A stretch of DNA of 64,000 nucleotides from Tabrizicola soli (GCF_015999335.1 NZ_JAEACP010000014.1:1-64000), one strand, 5' to 3'; shown: positions 1 to 8,903, counted from the stretch's first letter. Notes: generated by a model not told the origin, from the sequence alone. A program made the numbers and translations.

Positions 1-132
1 CCCACATCCGACGCGAGAAACGCCGATCTGCCGCGCTGGCTTGACTGGTTCAACCGATCAAGACCACACTCCGCACTCAACCGAACGCCTCCCCTCTCAA
101 AGGTGAACGACCTCGTAAGAACTCACACCTAG
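1..132 (+). CDS. IS481-like transposase, C-terminal end (partial)
   Basis: The first frame of the window is open from the edge to a TAG at 130-132. It encodes 43 residues that read like the C-terminal end of an integrase-core (DDE) transposase. The stretch WFNRSRPHSALNRTPPLSKV matches the 'RPHSALGGRPP' pattern typical of IS481-family enzymes just after the catalytic Glu helix. The catalytic domain lies outside the window. The stop overlaps the stop of the convergent rhomboid gene by four bases, so the element ends exactly at the rhomboid gene's 3' end. Family assignment rests on this short tail only. Confidence 0.65.
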   Translation, partial: PTSDARNADLPRWLDWFNRSRPHSALNRTPPLSKVNDLVRTHT

Positions 133-875
133 CGCCGCCGTCTCGGCACCAGCGGGATGTTCGACCGCGCGGCCTCGAACTCGGACGCCGGATGCGGCGG
201 GCGGCCCCGCGTTGCCTGCCAGTAACCCCCCGCCCCGCGCCGCAACCAGGCCGGCAGGGTCAGGAGCAGCCCGGCGACGAATCCGCCCGCATGGGCCCAG
301 TAGGCGACCCCGCCGGCATCGCTGGGGGTGCTGAGGCCCGCGAAGATCTGGATGCCGAACCACAGGCCCAGCACGATCCAGGCCGGGACCGCGAAGATGC
401 GGAAGAAGATCAGGAAGATGAACAGCACATCGACCTTCGCGCGGGGAAACAGCAGCAGATAGCCCCCCATCACCCCCGCGATCGCGCCCGAGGCCCCGAC
501 CATCGGCAGGCGCGAGCCGGTGTCGGCCAGCGTCTGCAACCCCGCGGCCGCCAGCCCGGCGACAAGATAGAAGAGGAGGAAGCCGAAATGCCCCATCTCC
601 TCTTCCAGATTGTCGCCGAAGATCCACAGGAACAGCATGTTCCCCGCCAGATGCAGCCAGCCCGCATGCAAAAACATCGAGGTCACGATGGTCTCGTAGC
701 TGTGGCCCGCCATGATCCGGGCCGGGATCAGCCCCCAGTGGAAGAAGATCTCCTGCAGCTGGAAATCGTTCCGCCCGAGGAAGAACCCCAGGAAGACCAG
801 CACGTTGATGGCGATCAGCGCGAGGGTGACAAAGGGCGTCTGGCCTGACGGATTATGGTCGCGGATCGGGAACAT
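129..875 (-). CDS. Rhomboid family intramembrane serine protease
   Basis: 248-residue polytopic inner-membrane protease that cleaves transmembrane segments of other proteins. The catalytic Ser is in GASG (Ser129) and the catalytic His is in the last core helix (AYWAHAGG, His195). The conserved HxxxN (His75, Asn79) that supports the oxyanion hole is present, as is the GxxWR-like L1 loop region. About six hydrophobic helices are visible, followed by a basic C-terminal tail (VPRRRR). The gene lies 30 bases downstream of putA on the same strand and could be read through from it. Its substrate cannot be inferred. The 3' end abuts an IS481-like remnant, but the protein looks full length. Confidence 0.93.
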   Translation of the reverse strand: MFPIRDHNPSGQTPFVTLALIAINVLVFLGFFLGRNDFQLQEIFFHWGLIPARIMAGHSYETIVTSMFLHAGWLHLAGNMLFLWIFGDNLEEEMGHFGFLLFYLVAGLAAAGLQTLADTGSRLPMVGASGAIAGVMGGYLLLFPRAKVDVLFIFLIFFRIFAVPAWIVLGLWFGIQIFAGLSTPSDAGGVAYWAHAGGFVAGLLLTLPAWLRRGAGGYWQATRGRPPHPASEFEAARSNIPLVPRRRR

Positions 876-905
876 GGCGCAGCGTTCCCGATCCGCGCAG
901 GGGCG

Positions 906-3900
906 TCAAGCCTCGGCGACAGCGGCCAGAAGCTGGGCGTTCCCGCCCGAGGCCGTGGTGTCGATGCACAGGTGCCGCTCCAGCAGCGCATGACCCGCAT
1001 CTGGCGCGGCGATCAGGGGCAGGATCGGCCCGGCCCGCCCGGCAAGCGCCTGGGTATAGGCGCGCCCTTCGGCCGCATCGCCCCACCAGACGGCGCCGGA
1101 AAAGCCCTTCAGGTCGGCCAATGCTGCGGGCGCAAGGCCCGGCGCCTCGACCGCATGGCCGCCCAGCTTGCGCACCGCCTCGGCCTGCTCCAGCGCCGTG
1201 GTCCGTCCGGGACCCAGGCAGAGGACAGGCAGGCGCGGCACCTGCGTCAGCCGGTTCGATTCGCCGGTCGGCCCTGGCATGTCCTGCGCCACGGGCGTGA
1301 CCACCGGCGCTGGCGCGGCCAGGGCGCGGGCGACATCGGCCACCGCGGTCGTCGCCCCGTCCGGGTCCGCGGCCGGAACCGGCGGCAGGGTGAAGCGGGC
1401 CAGGTAGTGCGGCCCGCCCGCCTTGGGCCCGGTGCCCGAAAGCCCCTCGCCGCCGAAGGGCTGGGAGCCGACGACCGCGCCGATCTGGTTGCGGTTGACA
1501 TAGGTGTTGCCCACCGTCAGCCCCTCGACGATGCTCTGCACCCGGTCGTCGATGCGGCTATGCAGGCCGAAGGTCAGGCCATAGCCGGTGGCGTTGATCG
1601 CCTGGATCACCTTGTCGATGTCCGGCGCCTTGAAGGTGGCGATGTGCAGGACCGGCCCGAAGATCTCGCGCGGCATGTCCTGGATGCCGTTCACCGACAG
1701 CACCGTGGGGGCGATGAACGTCCCCTGCGCCGGGGCCGCGAGTTCCTTCAGCACCCGTCCCTCGGCCCGCGCCGCATCGACATAGGCGCGGATGCCCGCC
1801 TGCGCCTCGGCGTCGATCACCGGGCCGATGTCGGTGGCAAGCGCCCAGGGATCGCCCAGCGCCAGATCCTCCATCGCGCCGAAAAGCATCTCGGTCACGT
1901 TTTCCGCCACGTCCTCCTGCACATAAAGGCAGCGCAGCGCCGAGCAGCGTTGCCCGGCCGACTGGAAGGAGGAGGCGATGACGTCGCGCACCGCCTGTTC
2001 CGGCAGGGCGGTGGAATCGACCAGCATCGCGTTCAGCCCGCCGGTTTCGGCGATCAGCGGCGCGGTCGGATCCAGATGGTCGGCCATCGACCGCCGGATC
2101 GCCTGCGCCGTCTCTGTTGAGCCGGTGAAGGCCACGCCGTTCACCCGCGGGTCGCGCGTCAGCGCCGCGCCCACGGTCCCATCACCGGGCAGAAGTTGCA
2201 GCGCGGTCGCGGGCACGCCCGCCGCCAGCAGGTGATCGACCGCCAGCGTCGCGATCAGCGGCGTCTGCTCGGCCGGTTTCGCCAGGACGGCATTTCCGGC
2301 GGCCAGCGCCGCGCCGATCTGGCCGCAGAAGATCGCCAGCGGGAAGTTCCACGGGCTGATGCAGGCGAAGACGCCCCGGGCGGGGTGCGGCTGCGCGGTC
2401 TGGCTGGCGTAGTAGCGCAGGAAGTCCACCGCCTCGCGCAGCTCGGCCACGGCGTCGGGCAGGGTCTTGCCCGCCTCGCGCGCCAGGACCGCGAAGATGC
2501 GGCCGGCGTCGGCCTCCATCCGGTCGGCGGCGCGGTTCAGCACCTCGGCGCGTTCCGGCGCGGCGGCGGCCCAGGGCTCGGCCAGGCGCAGCGCGGTGTC
2601 CACATCCGGCAGGCCGGCGGTGGTGACATGGCCGACCAGCGCGCCGGTGGCCGGATTCAGGACCGCGAGTTGCGGCCCGCCCACCACCCGGCCCGCCAGA
2701 CGCGGCGCGGCGTCGAACGGGGCCTCGGCATAGGGGATGCGCGCCGTCTCCAGCGCCTGAAGCTCGGCCGTGTCGGTCAGGTCCCAGCCGCGCGAGTTCG
2801 CACGGGGCGAGAACAGCGCCGGCCCGGTCGCCAGCGCCGGGTTCGGGATCGTCGCCAGCCCCTCCACCGCCGTCAGCGGGCAGGCGGCGACGGTTTCCGG
2901 CGGCACGTCCTCGTCGACGATCTGGTTGACGAAGCTGGAGTTCGCGCCGTTTTCCAGCAGGCGGCGGACGAGGTAGGCCAGCAGGTCGCGATGTGCGCCG
3001 ACCGGAGCGTAGATCCGGCAGCGGGTGCCGCTGTCGGTCAGCACGATGTCGTGCAGCCGCTCGCCCATGCCGTGCAGGCGCTGGAATTCATAATCCAGCG
3101 GCGTCAGCCCCTGCGCGCCCGCCAGTTGCAGGATCGCGGCGACGGTATGGGCGTTGTGGGTGGCGAACTGCGGATAGATCCGGTCGGTCAGCGACAAGAG
3201 CTTCCGGGCATTGGCGATATAGCTGACATCGGTGGACTGCTTGCGGGTGAAGACCGGGAAGGACGCCAGCCCCAGCACCTGCGCCCGCTTCACCTCGGCG
3301 TCCCAATAGGCGCCCTTGACCAGCCGGACCATGATCTTGCGATCCAGCCGCACGGCCAGCGCATGCAGCCAGTCGATCACCGCCCCTGCCCGGCGGCCGT
3401 AAGCCTGCACCACGACGCCGAACCCGTCCCAGCCCTTCAGCGCCGGGTCCGAGAGCGTGGCCTCGATCACCTCCAGCGACAGGGCCAGGCGGTCGGCCTC
3501 CTCGGCGTCGATGTTGAAGCCAAGGCCCGCCGCCTTGGCCAGCGAGGCCAGCGCCCGGACGCGGGGGACCAGTTCCTCCATCACCCGCTCGCGCTTGGCG
3601 ACCTCATAGCGCGGATGCAGCGCCGAGAGCTTGACCGAGATCCCCGGATTGGTGCGGATGTCGTTGCCCTTGGCGGCCCGGGCGATGGCGGTGATCGCGC
3701 GGGAATAGGCCAGGTGATAGCGCCGCGCATCGGCTTCGGTCCGCGCGGCCTCGCCCAGCATGTCGTAGCTGTAGGTATAGCCCTTCGCCTCCAGTTCCTC
3801 GGCCCGGTGCATCGCCTTGTCGATGGTCTCGCCCAGGACGAAGTTGCGCCCCATTTCCTTCATCGCCCGCGACACCGCCGTCCGGATCACCGGCTCGCCC

Positions 3901-4355
3901 AGGCGCCGCACGGCCCCCCGCAGCGCCCCGGCGATGCCGCCCTCGCGGTCGTCAAGCACCTTGCCGGTGAGCATCAGCGCCCAGGTCGAGGCGTTGACCA
4001 GCGACGAGGCCGACTTGCCCAGATGCCGGCCCCAGTCGGACGGGGCGATCTTGTCCTCGATCAGCGCATCCATCGTCTCGGCGTCGGGCACCCGCAGCAA
4101 CGCCTCGGCCAGGCACATCAGCGCGATGCCCTCGTCGGTGGAGAGGCCGTATTCGGCCAGGAACACCTCCATCAGCCCCGGCTTCGCACTAGCGCGGATG
4201 CGCTTCACGAGGTCGGCGCCCTTGGCCACGACAGCGGCGCGGGCGGGCGCATCCAGCGCGGCCTCGGCCACCAGGCGCTGCACCAGCGCGGTCTCGTCGG
4301 TCAGGGTTCCGGTCTGGATGATCGACCAGGCGGAGGGGGCGGTTTGGCTTGGCAT
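906..4355 (-). CDS. putA: Bifunctional proline dehydrogenase / L-glutamate gamma-semialdehyde dehydrogenase
   Basis: 1149-residue trifunctional-size PutA that oxidises proline to glutamate in two steps. An N-terminal helical region is followed by the FAD-dependent proline dehydrogenase barrel (about residues 150-490, ending with the RRLLENGANSSF motif). The NAD-dependent aldehyde dehydrogenase domain has its general base Glu in IAETGG (about 770) and catalytic Cys in SAGQRCSALR (about 804). A C-terminal extension of roughly 190 residues follows. There is no N-terminal ribbon-helix-helix domain, so this PutA should not be its own repressor; that role falls to the divergent Lrp-type gene. The start at 4355 was chosen over longer frames because GAAAGG lies seven bases upstream and the family begins there. 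Confidence 0.95.
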   Translation of the reverse strand: MPSQTAPSAWSIIQTGTLTDETALVQRLVAEAALDAPARAAVVAKGADLVKRIRASAKPGLMEVFLAEYGLSTDEGIALMCLAEALLRVPDAETMDALIEDKIAPSDWGRHLGKSASSLVNASTWALMLTGKVLDDREGGIAGALRGAVRRLGEPVIRTAVSRAMKEMGRNFVLGETIDKAMHRAEELEAKGYTYSYDMLGEAARTEADARRYHLAYSRAITAIARAAKGNDIRTNPGISVKLSALHPRYEVAKRERVMEELVPRVRALASLAKAAGLGFNIDAEEADRLALSLEVIEATLSDPALKGWDGFGVVVQAYGRRAGAVIDWLHALAVRLDRKIMVRLVKGAYWDAEVKRAQVLGLASFPVFTRKQSTDVSYIANARKLLSLTDRIYPQFATHNAHTVAAILQLAGAQGLTPLDYEFQRLHGMGERLHDIVLTDSGTRCRIYAPVGAHRDLLAYLVRRLLENGANSSFVNQIVDEDVPPETVAACPLTAVEGLATIPNPALATGPALFSPRANSRGWDLTDTAELQALETARIPYAEAPFDAAPRLAGRVVGGPQLAVLNPATGALVGHVTTAGLPDVDTALRLAEPWAAAAPERAEVLNRAADRMEADAGRIFAVLAREAGKTLPDAVAELREAVDFLRYYASQTAQPHPARGVFACISPWNFPLAIFCGQIGAALAAGNAVLAKPAEQTPLIATLAVDHLLAAGVPATALQLLPGDGTVGAALTRDPRVNGVAFTGSTETAQAIRRSMADHLDPTAPLIAETGGLNAMLVDSTALPEQAVRDVIASSFQSAGQRCSALRCLYVQEDVAENVTEMLFGAMEDLALGDPWALATDIGPVIDAEAQAGIRAYVDAARAEGRVLKELAAPAQGTFIAPTVLSVNGIQDMPREIFGPVLHIATFKAPDIDKVIQAINATGYGLTFGLHSRIDDRVQSIVEGLTVGNTYVNRNQIGAVVGSQPFGGEGLSGTGPKAGGPHYLARFTLPPVPAADPDGATTAVADVARALAAPAPVVTPVAQDMPGPTGESNRLTQVPRLPVLCLGPGRTTALEQAEAVRKLGGHAVEAPGLAPAALADLKGFSGAVWWGDAAEGRAYTQALAGRAGPILPLIAAPDAGHALLERHLCIDTTASGGNAQLLAAVAEA

Positions 4356-4447
4356 GGGGGCACCTTTCGTTTCGCCCAGCATATACCGAAACTGCCGGGC
4401 TGTTTTCCCGAAGCTTGGATGATATGCAGGCGATAGGATGCCGAACC

Positions 4448-4921
4448 ATGGAAAACGCGATGCCAAACGACCGCGCCGAACTGGACCGCTTCGACCTCGC
4501 CATCCTGCGGGTCCTGCAGACCGATGGCCGGATCCCGGCGGTGGAGCTTGCCCGCCGCATCGGCCTGTCGAAATCGCCGACCCAGGCGCGGATGAAACGG
4601 CTGGAGGAAGCGGGGATCATCACCGGCTACCGGGCGATCCTGGATCCGATCAGGATGGGCCAGGCGCATGTCGCCTTTGTCGAGGTGCGGCTTTCGGACA
4701 CGCGCGAATCGGCGCTGACCGCCTTCAACCGGGCGGTGCTGAACGTGCCGGAGGTCGAACAGTGCCACATGATGGCGTCCAGCTTCGACTACCTCATGAA
4801 GGTGCGCACCGCCGACATCCAGAGCTACCGCCGCGTGCTGGGCGAGGTGATCTCGGCCCTGCCGCATGTCGCCTCGACCTCGACCTATGTGGCGATGGAG
4901 GCGGTGAAGGAGGTGTTCTGA
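4448..4921 (+). CDS. putR: Lrp/AsnC-family regulator of proline utilisation
   Basis: 157-residue Lrp/AsnC protein. The N-terminal winged HTH (LAILRVLQTDGRIPAVELAR...IGLSKSPTQARMKRLEEAGII) is followed by the RAM effector-binding domain (about residues 70-150). It is transcribed divergently from putA across 92 bases. In Rhodobacter capsulatus a homologous, identically placed gene (putR) activates putA in response to proline, so the same role is inferred. The start is uncertain: ATG 4448 has AGG about ten bases upstream, and ATG 4460 four codons later also has GGAAA in front of it. Confidence 0.9.
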   Translation: MENAMPNDRAELDRFDLAILRVLQTDGRIPAVELARRIGLSKSPTQARMKRLEEAGIITGYRAILDPIRMGQAHVAFVEVRLSDTRESALTAFNRAVLNVPEVEQCHMMASSFDYLMKVRTADIQSYRRVLGEVISALPHVASTSTYVAMEAVKEVF

Positions 4922-4922
4922 C

Positions 4923-4950
4923 GTAGGGTGGGCAATATTGCCCACCTTAC
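4923..4950. terminator. Bidirectional hairpin between convergent putR and the GlxA-type regulator
   Basis: A perfect 20-base palindrome (GGTGGGCAATATTGCCCACC, 4927-4946), extended by further pairs to 4923-4950, sits two bases after the putR stop and 18 bases before the stop of the convergent regulator. There is no strong T tract, but the position fits a two-way terminator. Confidence 0.6.
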
Positions 4951-4968
4951 GAGGGGCCTCCCGCCTGC

Positions 4969-5949
4969 CTAGCCGCTTTGCCGGACCCTTGCCGCAGGCT
5001 CCGCGGCCCGGACCGCGCGCTCGTTGGCCGGGGAATAGCCGAAGCGGGTGCGGAACACCTTGGAGAAATGCGACATCGACGAGAAACCGCAGGCGACCGC
5101 GATCTCCGAGACGCTGGCCTCGGACTGCAAGAGCAGGTTGCGCGCCCGGCCCAGGCGCAGCTCCAGCCAGTAGCGCATCGGCGCGACATCCAGGTGCTTG
5201 GCGAAGATCCGTTCAAGCTGGCGGCAGGAGATTCCCAGCTCCCCCGCCAGTTCATGCGCCTGCATCGGCGTCTCGATGTTCTCGTTCATCCGCGCGATGG
5301 CGCGGGCCAGCAGCGAGTTGCGCACTCCGTGACGGAACTGGGCCGAGAAGCGTTGCAGCGACTTGCCGTCGCGCATCCCCGAGCAGACCAGTTGTTCGGC
5401 CACCGCCACCGCCAGGTCGCGGCCATGGTCCTGAAAGATCATGTGCAACAGAAGGTCCAGCGTCGCCATGCCGCCCGAGCAGGTCGGATGCAGCGCATCT
5501 GCCACATACAGCGACTTGGTCAGGCGGACATTCGGGAACCGCTCGGAAAACGCGTCGTGATAGGCCCAGTGGATCGCGGCCTCGCGCCCGGACAGAAGCC
5601 CCGCCCGCGCCAGCGGATAGGCCCCCGAACAGACCCCGCCCAGGATCGCGCCCCGGGCGCGCTGGGTGCGCAGCCAGGCGCCGAGGTCGGCCCCATGGTC
5701 GCGCAACGCCTCGTCTCCCGCGACGATCAAGAGCTTTTCGCGCCGCTCGAGTTGCATCAACCCCTGGCCGACCGGCGTCGACAAGCCGTTCGAGGCCGTG
5801 ACCGCCCCCCCGTCGAGCGAGGCGAGGCTCCAGCGGTAGATTTCGGCGCCGGCGACATGGTTCGCCAGCCGCAGCGGCTCGATCGCGCAGGACAGCGAGA
5901 TATGCGGAAAGCCGTCGAGCAGCAGGAAGATGAAATGCGACGGCCCCAT
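4969..5949 (-). CDS. GlxA-family transcriptional regulator (DJ-1/PfpI-like domain plus AraC HTH)
   Basis: 326-residue regulator with an N-terminal DJ-1/PfpI (class I glutamine amidotransferase-like) sensor domain, including GGVCSGAYPLARAGLL around residue 105-118. Its C-terminal AraC/XylS domain carries two HTH motifs (LAGELGISCRQLERIF and VSEIAVACGFSSMSHFSKVF). It lies downstream of the MttB-family methyltransferase on the same strand. Members of this family next to choline, betaine and carnitine genes (GbdR, CdhR) activate quaternary-amine catabolism, so control of the adjacent methyltransferase is a reasonable inference. A GC-rich hairpin separates the two genes, so it may have its own promoter. 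Confidence 0.88.
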   Translation of the reverse strand: MGPSHFIFLLLDGFPHISLSCAIEPLRLANHVAGAEIYRWSLASLDGGAVTASNGLSTPVGQGLMQLERREKLLIVAGDEALRDHGADLGAWLRTQRARGAILGGVCSGAYPLARAGLLSGREAAIHWAYHDAFSERFPNVRLTKSLYVADALHPTCSGGMATLDLLLHMIFQDHGRDLAVAVAEQLVCSGMRDGKSLQRFSAQFRHGVRNSLLARAIARMNENIETPMQAHELAGELGISCRQLERIFAKHLDVAPMRYWLELRLGRARNLLLQSEASVSEIAVACGFSSMSHFSKVFRTRFGYSPANERAVRAAEPAARVRQSG

Positions 5950-6048
5950 GGATCACCGTTCCGGCAGGGTTGCAGACTGGTCGCGCGACCCGAAGGTCTG
6001 GGTCCGGTGGGGCACTCCCCCGTCGGCCGGATTCGGACGCGCGGAACA

Positions 6049-6070
6049 CCGCCCCCGCGCTCGGGGGCGG
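6049..6070 (-). terminator. GC-rich stem-loop after the MttB-family gene
   Basis: CCGCCCCC (6049-6056) pairs with GGGGGCGG (6063-6070) across a six-base loop, 17 bases past the methyltransferase stop. There is no T run, so it could be a Rho-type or attenuating hairpin rather than an intrinsic terminator. Confidence 0.5.
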
Positions 6071-6086
6071 CGGATCGGTCAGGCGC

Positions 6087-7658
6087 TCAGTACCACATGT
6101 CGGCCATCGAGGCCTTGCGCCGCGCCATGAAGTCCTGCAGCGCCTCGTCGATGCCCTGGTCCAGCGCCGGGGCCTCGTATTCGCGCAGGATCTTCTTCCA
6201 GCGGGTGTTGGCCCGCTGGGCATAGTCGATGCCGCCCTGTTCGTCCCAGGTTTCCCACGGCTGGTTGTCGTCCAGCGCGCTGTCCCAATAGGCCGTCTCG
6301 TAGTGCCGCAGCGTGTGCTGGGTCGAGAAGAGGTGCTGGCCCGGCCCAAGCTCGGCCAGCGCCTCGAAGGCCAGCGTGTCCTCGTTCACCGCCATGCCGT
6401 CGAGATAGGCATGCAGCGCGCCGCACATGTCGGTGTCCATCACCAGCTTCTCGTAGGACATCGACAGAAGGCCATCCAGGAAGCCGGCCGAGTGCAGGAC
6501 ATAGTTCGCGCCACCCTGCACCGCCGACATCATCGACATCATGCTCTGCTGCATCGCCTGCCCGTCCGGCAGTTTCGAGGTCGAGAAGTTCCCCGCGCAA
6601 CGCAAGGGCAGGTTGATCCGCCGGGCCAGCTGCCCCATCGCCAGCGAGCCGATCGCGGGCTCGGGCGTGCCGAAGGTGGGCGAGCCGGTGCGCAGCGACA
6701 TCGACGAGAAGAACGAGGCCAGGATCGCGGGCGAACCGGGGCGGACAAGCTGGGTCAGCGCGCAGGAGGCCATCGATTCGGCGAAGCCCTGCGCCACCAT
6801 TCCGGCGATGGTCAGGGGCGCCACGGCCCCGCCCAGAAGGAACGGCAGGTGGATCGAGCCCTGGTTCGCCGCGGCATAGGTGCGGATGCCGGCGGCGGTC
6901 ACGCCGTCGATCACCAGAGGCGAGGTGGTGTTGAAGTTGCCCATCACCACGCAGTTCTGGTCGGCGAAGCTTTCGCCGAAGACGATCCGCGCCATCTCGA
7001 CGCTGTCGGCCGCACGTTCGGCCGCAGTGATCGAGCCCAGGAAGGCACGGTCGGAATAGCGGATGTGGGAATAGACCATATCCAGGTGGCGCTTGTTCAC
7101 CGGGACGTCGGTCGGCTCGCAGACCGTGCCGCCGGAATGGTGCAGCCAGGGCGAGGATTGCGACAGCTTGATGAAGTTCCGGAAATCCTCGATCGTGCCG
7201 TAGCGGCGACCATTATCGAGGTCCATCACGAAGGGGCTGCCGTAGGAGGGCGCGAAGACCACGTTCCTGCCGCCGATCCGCACGTTGTTGGCGGGATTGC
7301 GGGCGTGCTGGGTGAACTCGGCCGGAGCGGTCTTCAGGATCTCGCGCAGCATTCCGGGCGCGAACCGGATCCGCCAGACATCCTCGGTCTCGCTCGTGAC
7401 CTCGGCCCCGGCGGCCTTGTAAAGCCGCATCGCCTCATGGTCCTCGCGCAGCTCGATCCCGATCTCGGCCAGGATACGGTCGGCGGTGGCCTCGATCGCC
7501 TGCAGGCTTTCCTCGGACAGGATGTCATAGGTCGGGATGCCGCGCACGATATAGGGGCGGTGGGTCCCCGCCTCGACGCCGACGCGTGCGTCCCGACGCT
7601 GCTGCCGGCCACCGCGGCTGCGCCGTGCTTCCTGGCCTGTGGTGTCGCCGTCTGCCAT
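6087..7658 (-). CDS. Trimethylamine methyltransferase (MttB) family protein, non-pyrrolysine
   Basis: 523-residue member of the MttB superfamily, which transfers a methyl group from a methylated amine to a Co(I) corrinoid protein. The frame is continuous with no internal amber codon, so it is not a pyrrolysine enzyme. Family knowledge shows non-Pyl members such as MtgB act on quaternary amines (glycine betaine, proline betaine, carnitine). Start 7658 is preceded by AAGGGGGCG. It is flanked by a GlxA-type and a divergent LysR regulator. Its obligate partner, a corrinoid protein, is not adjacent but is encoded at 41.8-42.5 kb with a homocysteine methyltransferase near by. Which substrate it uses cannot be read from sequence. 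Confidence 0.87.
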   Translation of the reverse strand: MADGDTTGQEARRSRGGRQQRRDARVGVEAGTHRPYIVRGIPTYDILSEESLQAIEATADRILAEIGIELREDHEAMRLYKAAGAEVTSETEDVWRIRFAPGMLREILKTAPAEFTQHARNPANNVRIGGRNVVFAPSYGSPFVMDLDNGRRYGTIEDFRNFIKLSQSSPWLHHSGGTVCEPTDVPVNKRHLDMVYSHIRYSDRAFLGSITAAERAADSVEMARIVFGESFADQNCVVMGNFNTTSPLVIDGVTAAGIRTYAAANQGSIHLPFLLGGAVAPLTIAGMVAQGFAESMASCALTQLVRPGSPAILASFFSSMSLRTGSPTFGTPEPAIGSLAMGQLARRINLPLRCAGNFSTSKLPDGQAMQQSMMSMMSAVQGGANYVLHSAGFLDGLLSMSYEKLVMDTDMCGALHAYLDGMAVNEDTLAFEALAELGPGQHLFSTQHTLRHYETAYWDSALDDNQPWETWDEQGGIDYAQRANTRWKKILREYEAPALDQGIDEALQDFMARRKASMADMWY

Positions 7659-7723
7659 GCTCGCCCCCTTCGCATAAACCGTCCGCAAATTACGCCTGCG
7701 CGATCCTTGCGTGACGCTGGAAA

Positions 7724-7745
7724 AGTTTCATCGACTTGATAAACT
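7724..7745. promoter_or_regulatory. Candidate LysR operator between the methyltransferase and its divergent regulator
   Basis: An interrupted dyad AGTTT-N12-AAACT occupies 7724-7745, directly before the LysR start and within the 93-base divergent intergenic region. This is the layout expected for a LysR-type site that autoregulates and controls the divergent gene. The assignment is inferred from symmetry and position only. Confidence 0.4.
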
Positions 7746-7751
7746 GCGCTT

Positions 7752-8660
7752 ATGGAGAATCTGCGCCGCCTGCTGCCCTCGATCAACAGCCTCGTCGTCT
7801 TCGAGGCGGCGGGGCGGCTTTCCAGTTTCACCGCCGCGGCGCGGGAGCTGCGCATGACCCAGGCGGCGGTCTCCTATGCCATCGCGCGGCTCGAGGATCA
7901 TCTGGGCGCCGCGCTGTTCCGGCGCGAGCATCGCCGCGTCCGGCTCAGCGAGGCGGGCGAACGCTTTCATGCCGATGTCACCATCGGCCTGTCGCATATC
8001 CAGCGCTCGGCGCAGAACCTGCGGGCGGTGGCGACGGGCGGCCATGTGACCCTGGCCTGCTCCACCGCCTTCGCGGCCTGGTGGATGGTGCCCCGCATGG
8101 CCCGGTTCCGCGCCGACCTGCCGCATATCGACCTGCGGATCCAGTCGGCCGACCGCGACCTCGACCTGGTGGGCGAGGGCATCCCGCTGGCGGTGCGCGG
8201 CGGCAATCCGGGCGACTGGCCGCAATACCAGGCCGAGCCGCTGGCCCCGGAAGAGATCTACCCCGTCTGCGCGGCGAGCTACCTGGCCGGGCGCACGCGC
8301 CCCGAAACCGCGGCAGATCTGCTGAGCCACCCGCTGATCCACCTGGAAGAACCCCATCGCTCGGCCGCGACCTGGCGCGACTGGTTCGCCGCCGTGGGGA
8401 TCGACGGGCGGCGGGTGCCCAAGGGCCTGCAGATCAACGATTACGTGCTGGTGATCCAGTCGGTCATGGCGGGCCAGGGCGTGGCGCTCGGCTGGCGGCA
8501 TCTGGTCGACGGGCTGGTGGACAGCGGCGTGCTGGTCCGGCTCACCGATCATGTGCTGGCCACGGGGATGCAGTTCCACGTCATCTGGCCGCGCGAGGTC
8601 GCCCTCAGCCGCCCCGCGCAAGAGGTGCGCGACTGGCTTCTCGCCCAGCCGGGGGCCTGA
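7752..8660 (+). CDS. LysR-family transcriptional regulator (GcvA-like)
   Basis: 302-residue LysR protein. The N-terminal winged HTH (about residues 8-66, LPSINSLVVFEAAGRLSSFT...MTQAAVSYAIARLEDHLG) is of the GcvA subgroup, followed by a periplasmic-binding-like effector domain. The start at 7752 follows the AT-rich 3' half of a dyad. It is divergent from the MttB-family methyltransferase, and LysR regulators normally control the divergent gene, so methylamine or betaine induction is the working hypothesis. The methyltransferase therefore has two candidate regulators of different families on its two sides, which is unusual for a single-gene locus. Confidence 0.9.
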   Translation: MENLRRLLPSINSLVVFEAAGRLSSFTAAARELRMTQAAVSYAIARLEDHLGAALFRREHRRVRLSEAGERFHADVTIGLSHIQRSAQNLRAVATGGHVTLACSTAFAAWWMVPRMARFRADLPHIDLRIQSADRDLDLVGEGIPLAVRGGNPGDWPQYQAEPLAPEEIYPVCAASYLAGRTRPETAADLLSHPLIHLEEPHRSAATWRDWFAAVGIDGRRVPKGLQINDYVLVIQSVMAGQGVALGWRHLVDGLVDSGVLVRLTDHVLATGMQFHVIWPREVALSRPAQEVRDWLLAQPGA

Positions 8661-8679
8661 TCCGGCAGCAGGGAAGCAT

Positions 8680-8765
8680 TGGTGCCCGCGGCCGGATTCG
8701 AACCGGCATGGCCTTGCAGCCGAGGGATTTTAAGTCCCCTGTGTCTACCGTTCCACCACGCGGGC
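8680..8765 (-). tRNA. tRNA-Leu (anticodon TAA)
   Basis: On the minus strand the gene starts GCCCGCG (8765-8759) and closes with CGCGGGC plus discriminator A and an encoded CCA (8682-8680). The anticodon arm has loop CTTAAAA, giving anticodon TAA that reads UUA. The long variable arm typical of class II tRNAs and the GGTTCGAATCC T-arm are present. Length is 86 bases including CCA. Confidence 0.95.
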
Positions 8766-8829
8766 CCCGTGGCGGCACCATACGGATTTCGCAACGCAAC
8801 GCCACAGCCTTCCTGCCGCCGAGGCCTCC

Positions 8830-8891
8830 CCTGTTCGACGTCGTCTCCTCCATGGCCCGCCCGGCGAGGAGTGACGAAGTCATCGACGAGC
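8830..8891. repeat. Dispersed imperfect-hairpin repeat, copy A
   Basis: A 29-base core at 8863-8891 (begins GGCGAGGAGTGACGAAGTC, ends CGACGAGC) recurs almost unchanged at 34408-34435 and 53440-53468. An upstream segment (8831-8850) is nearly its inverted complement, so the unit can fold into a long imperfect hairpin. It lies 13 bases beyond the 3' end of the PAS-LuxR gene and upstream of tRNA-Leu. It is non-coding. Confidence 0.75.
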
Positions 8892-8903
8892 AGTCATCCG
8901 CGA

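Noticed and set aside
2196-4436. A 746-codon open frame on the + strand opposite putA
   Set aside because: Low-complexity Arg/Gly/Gln-rich shadow of putA with no motif.
6087-7658. Pyrrolysine-containing methyltransferase
   Set aside because: No in-frame TAG interrupts the gene, and no pyl genes are seen.
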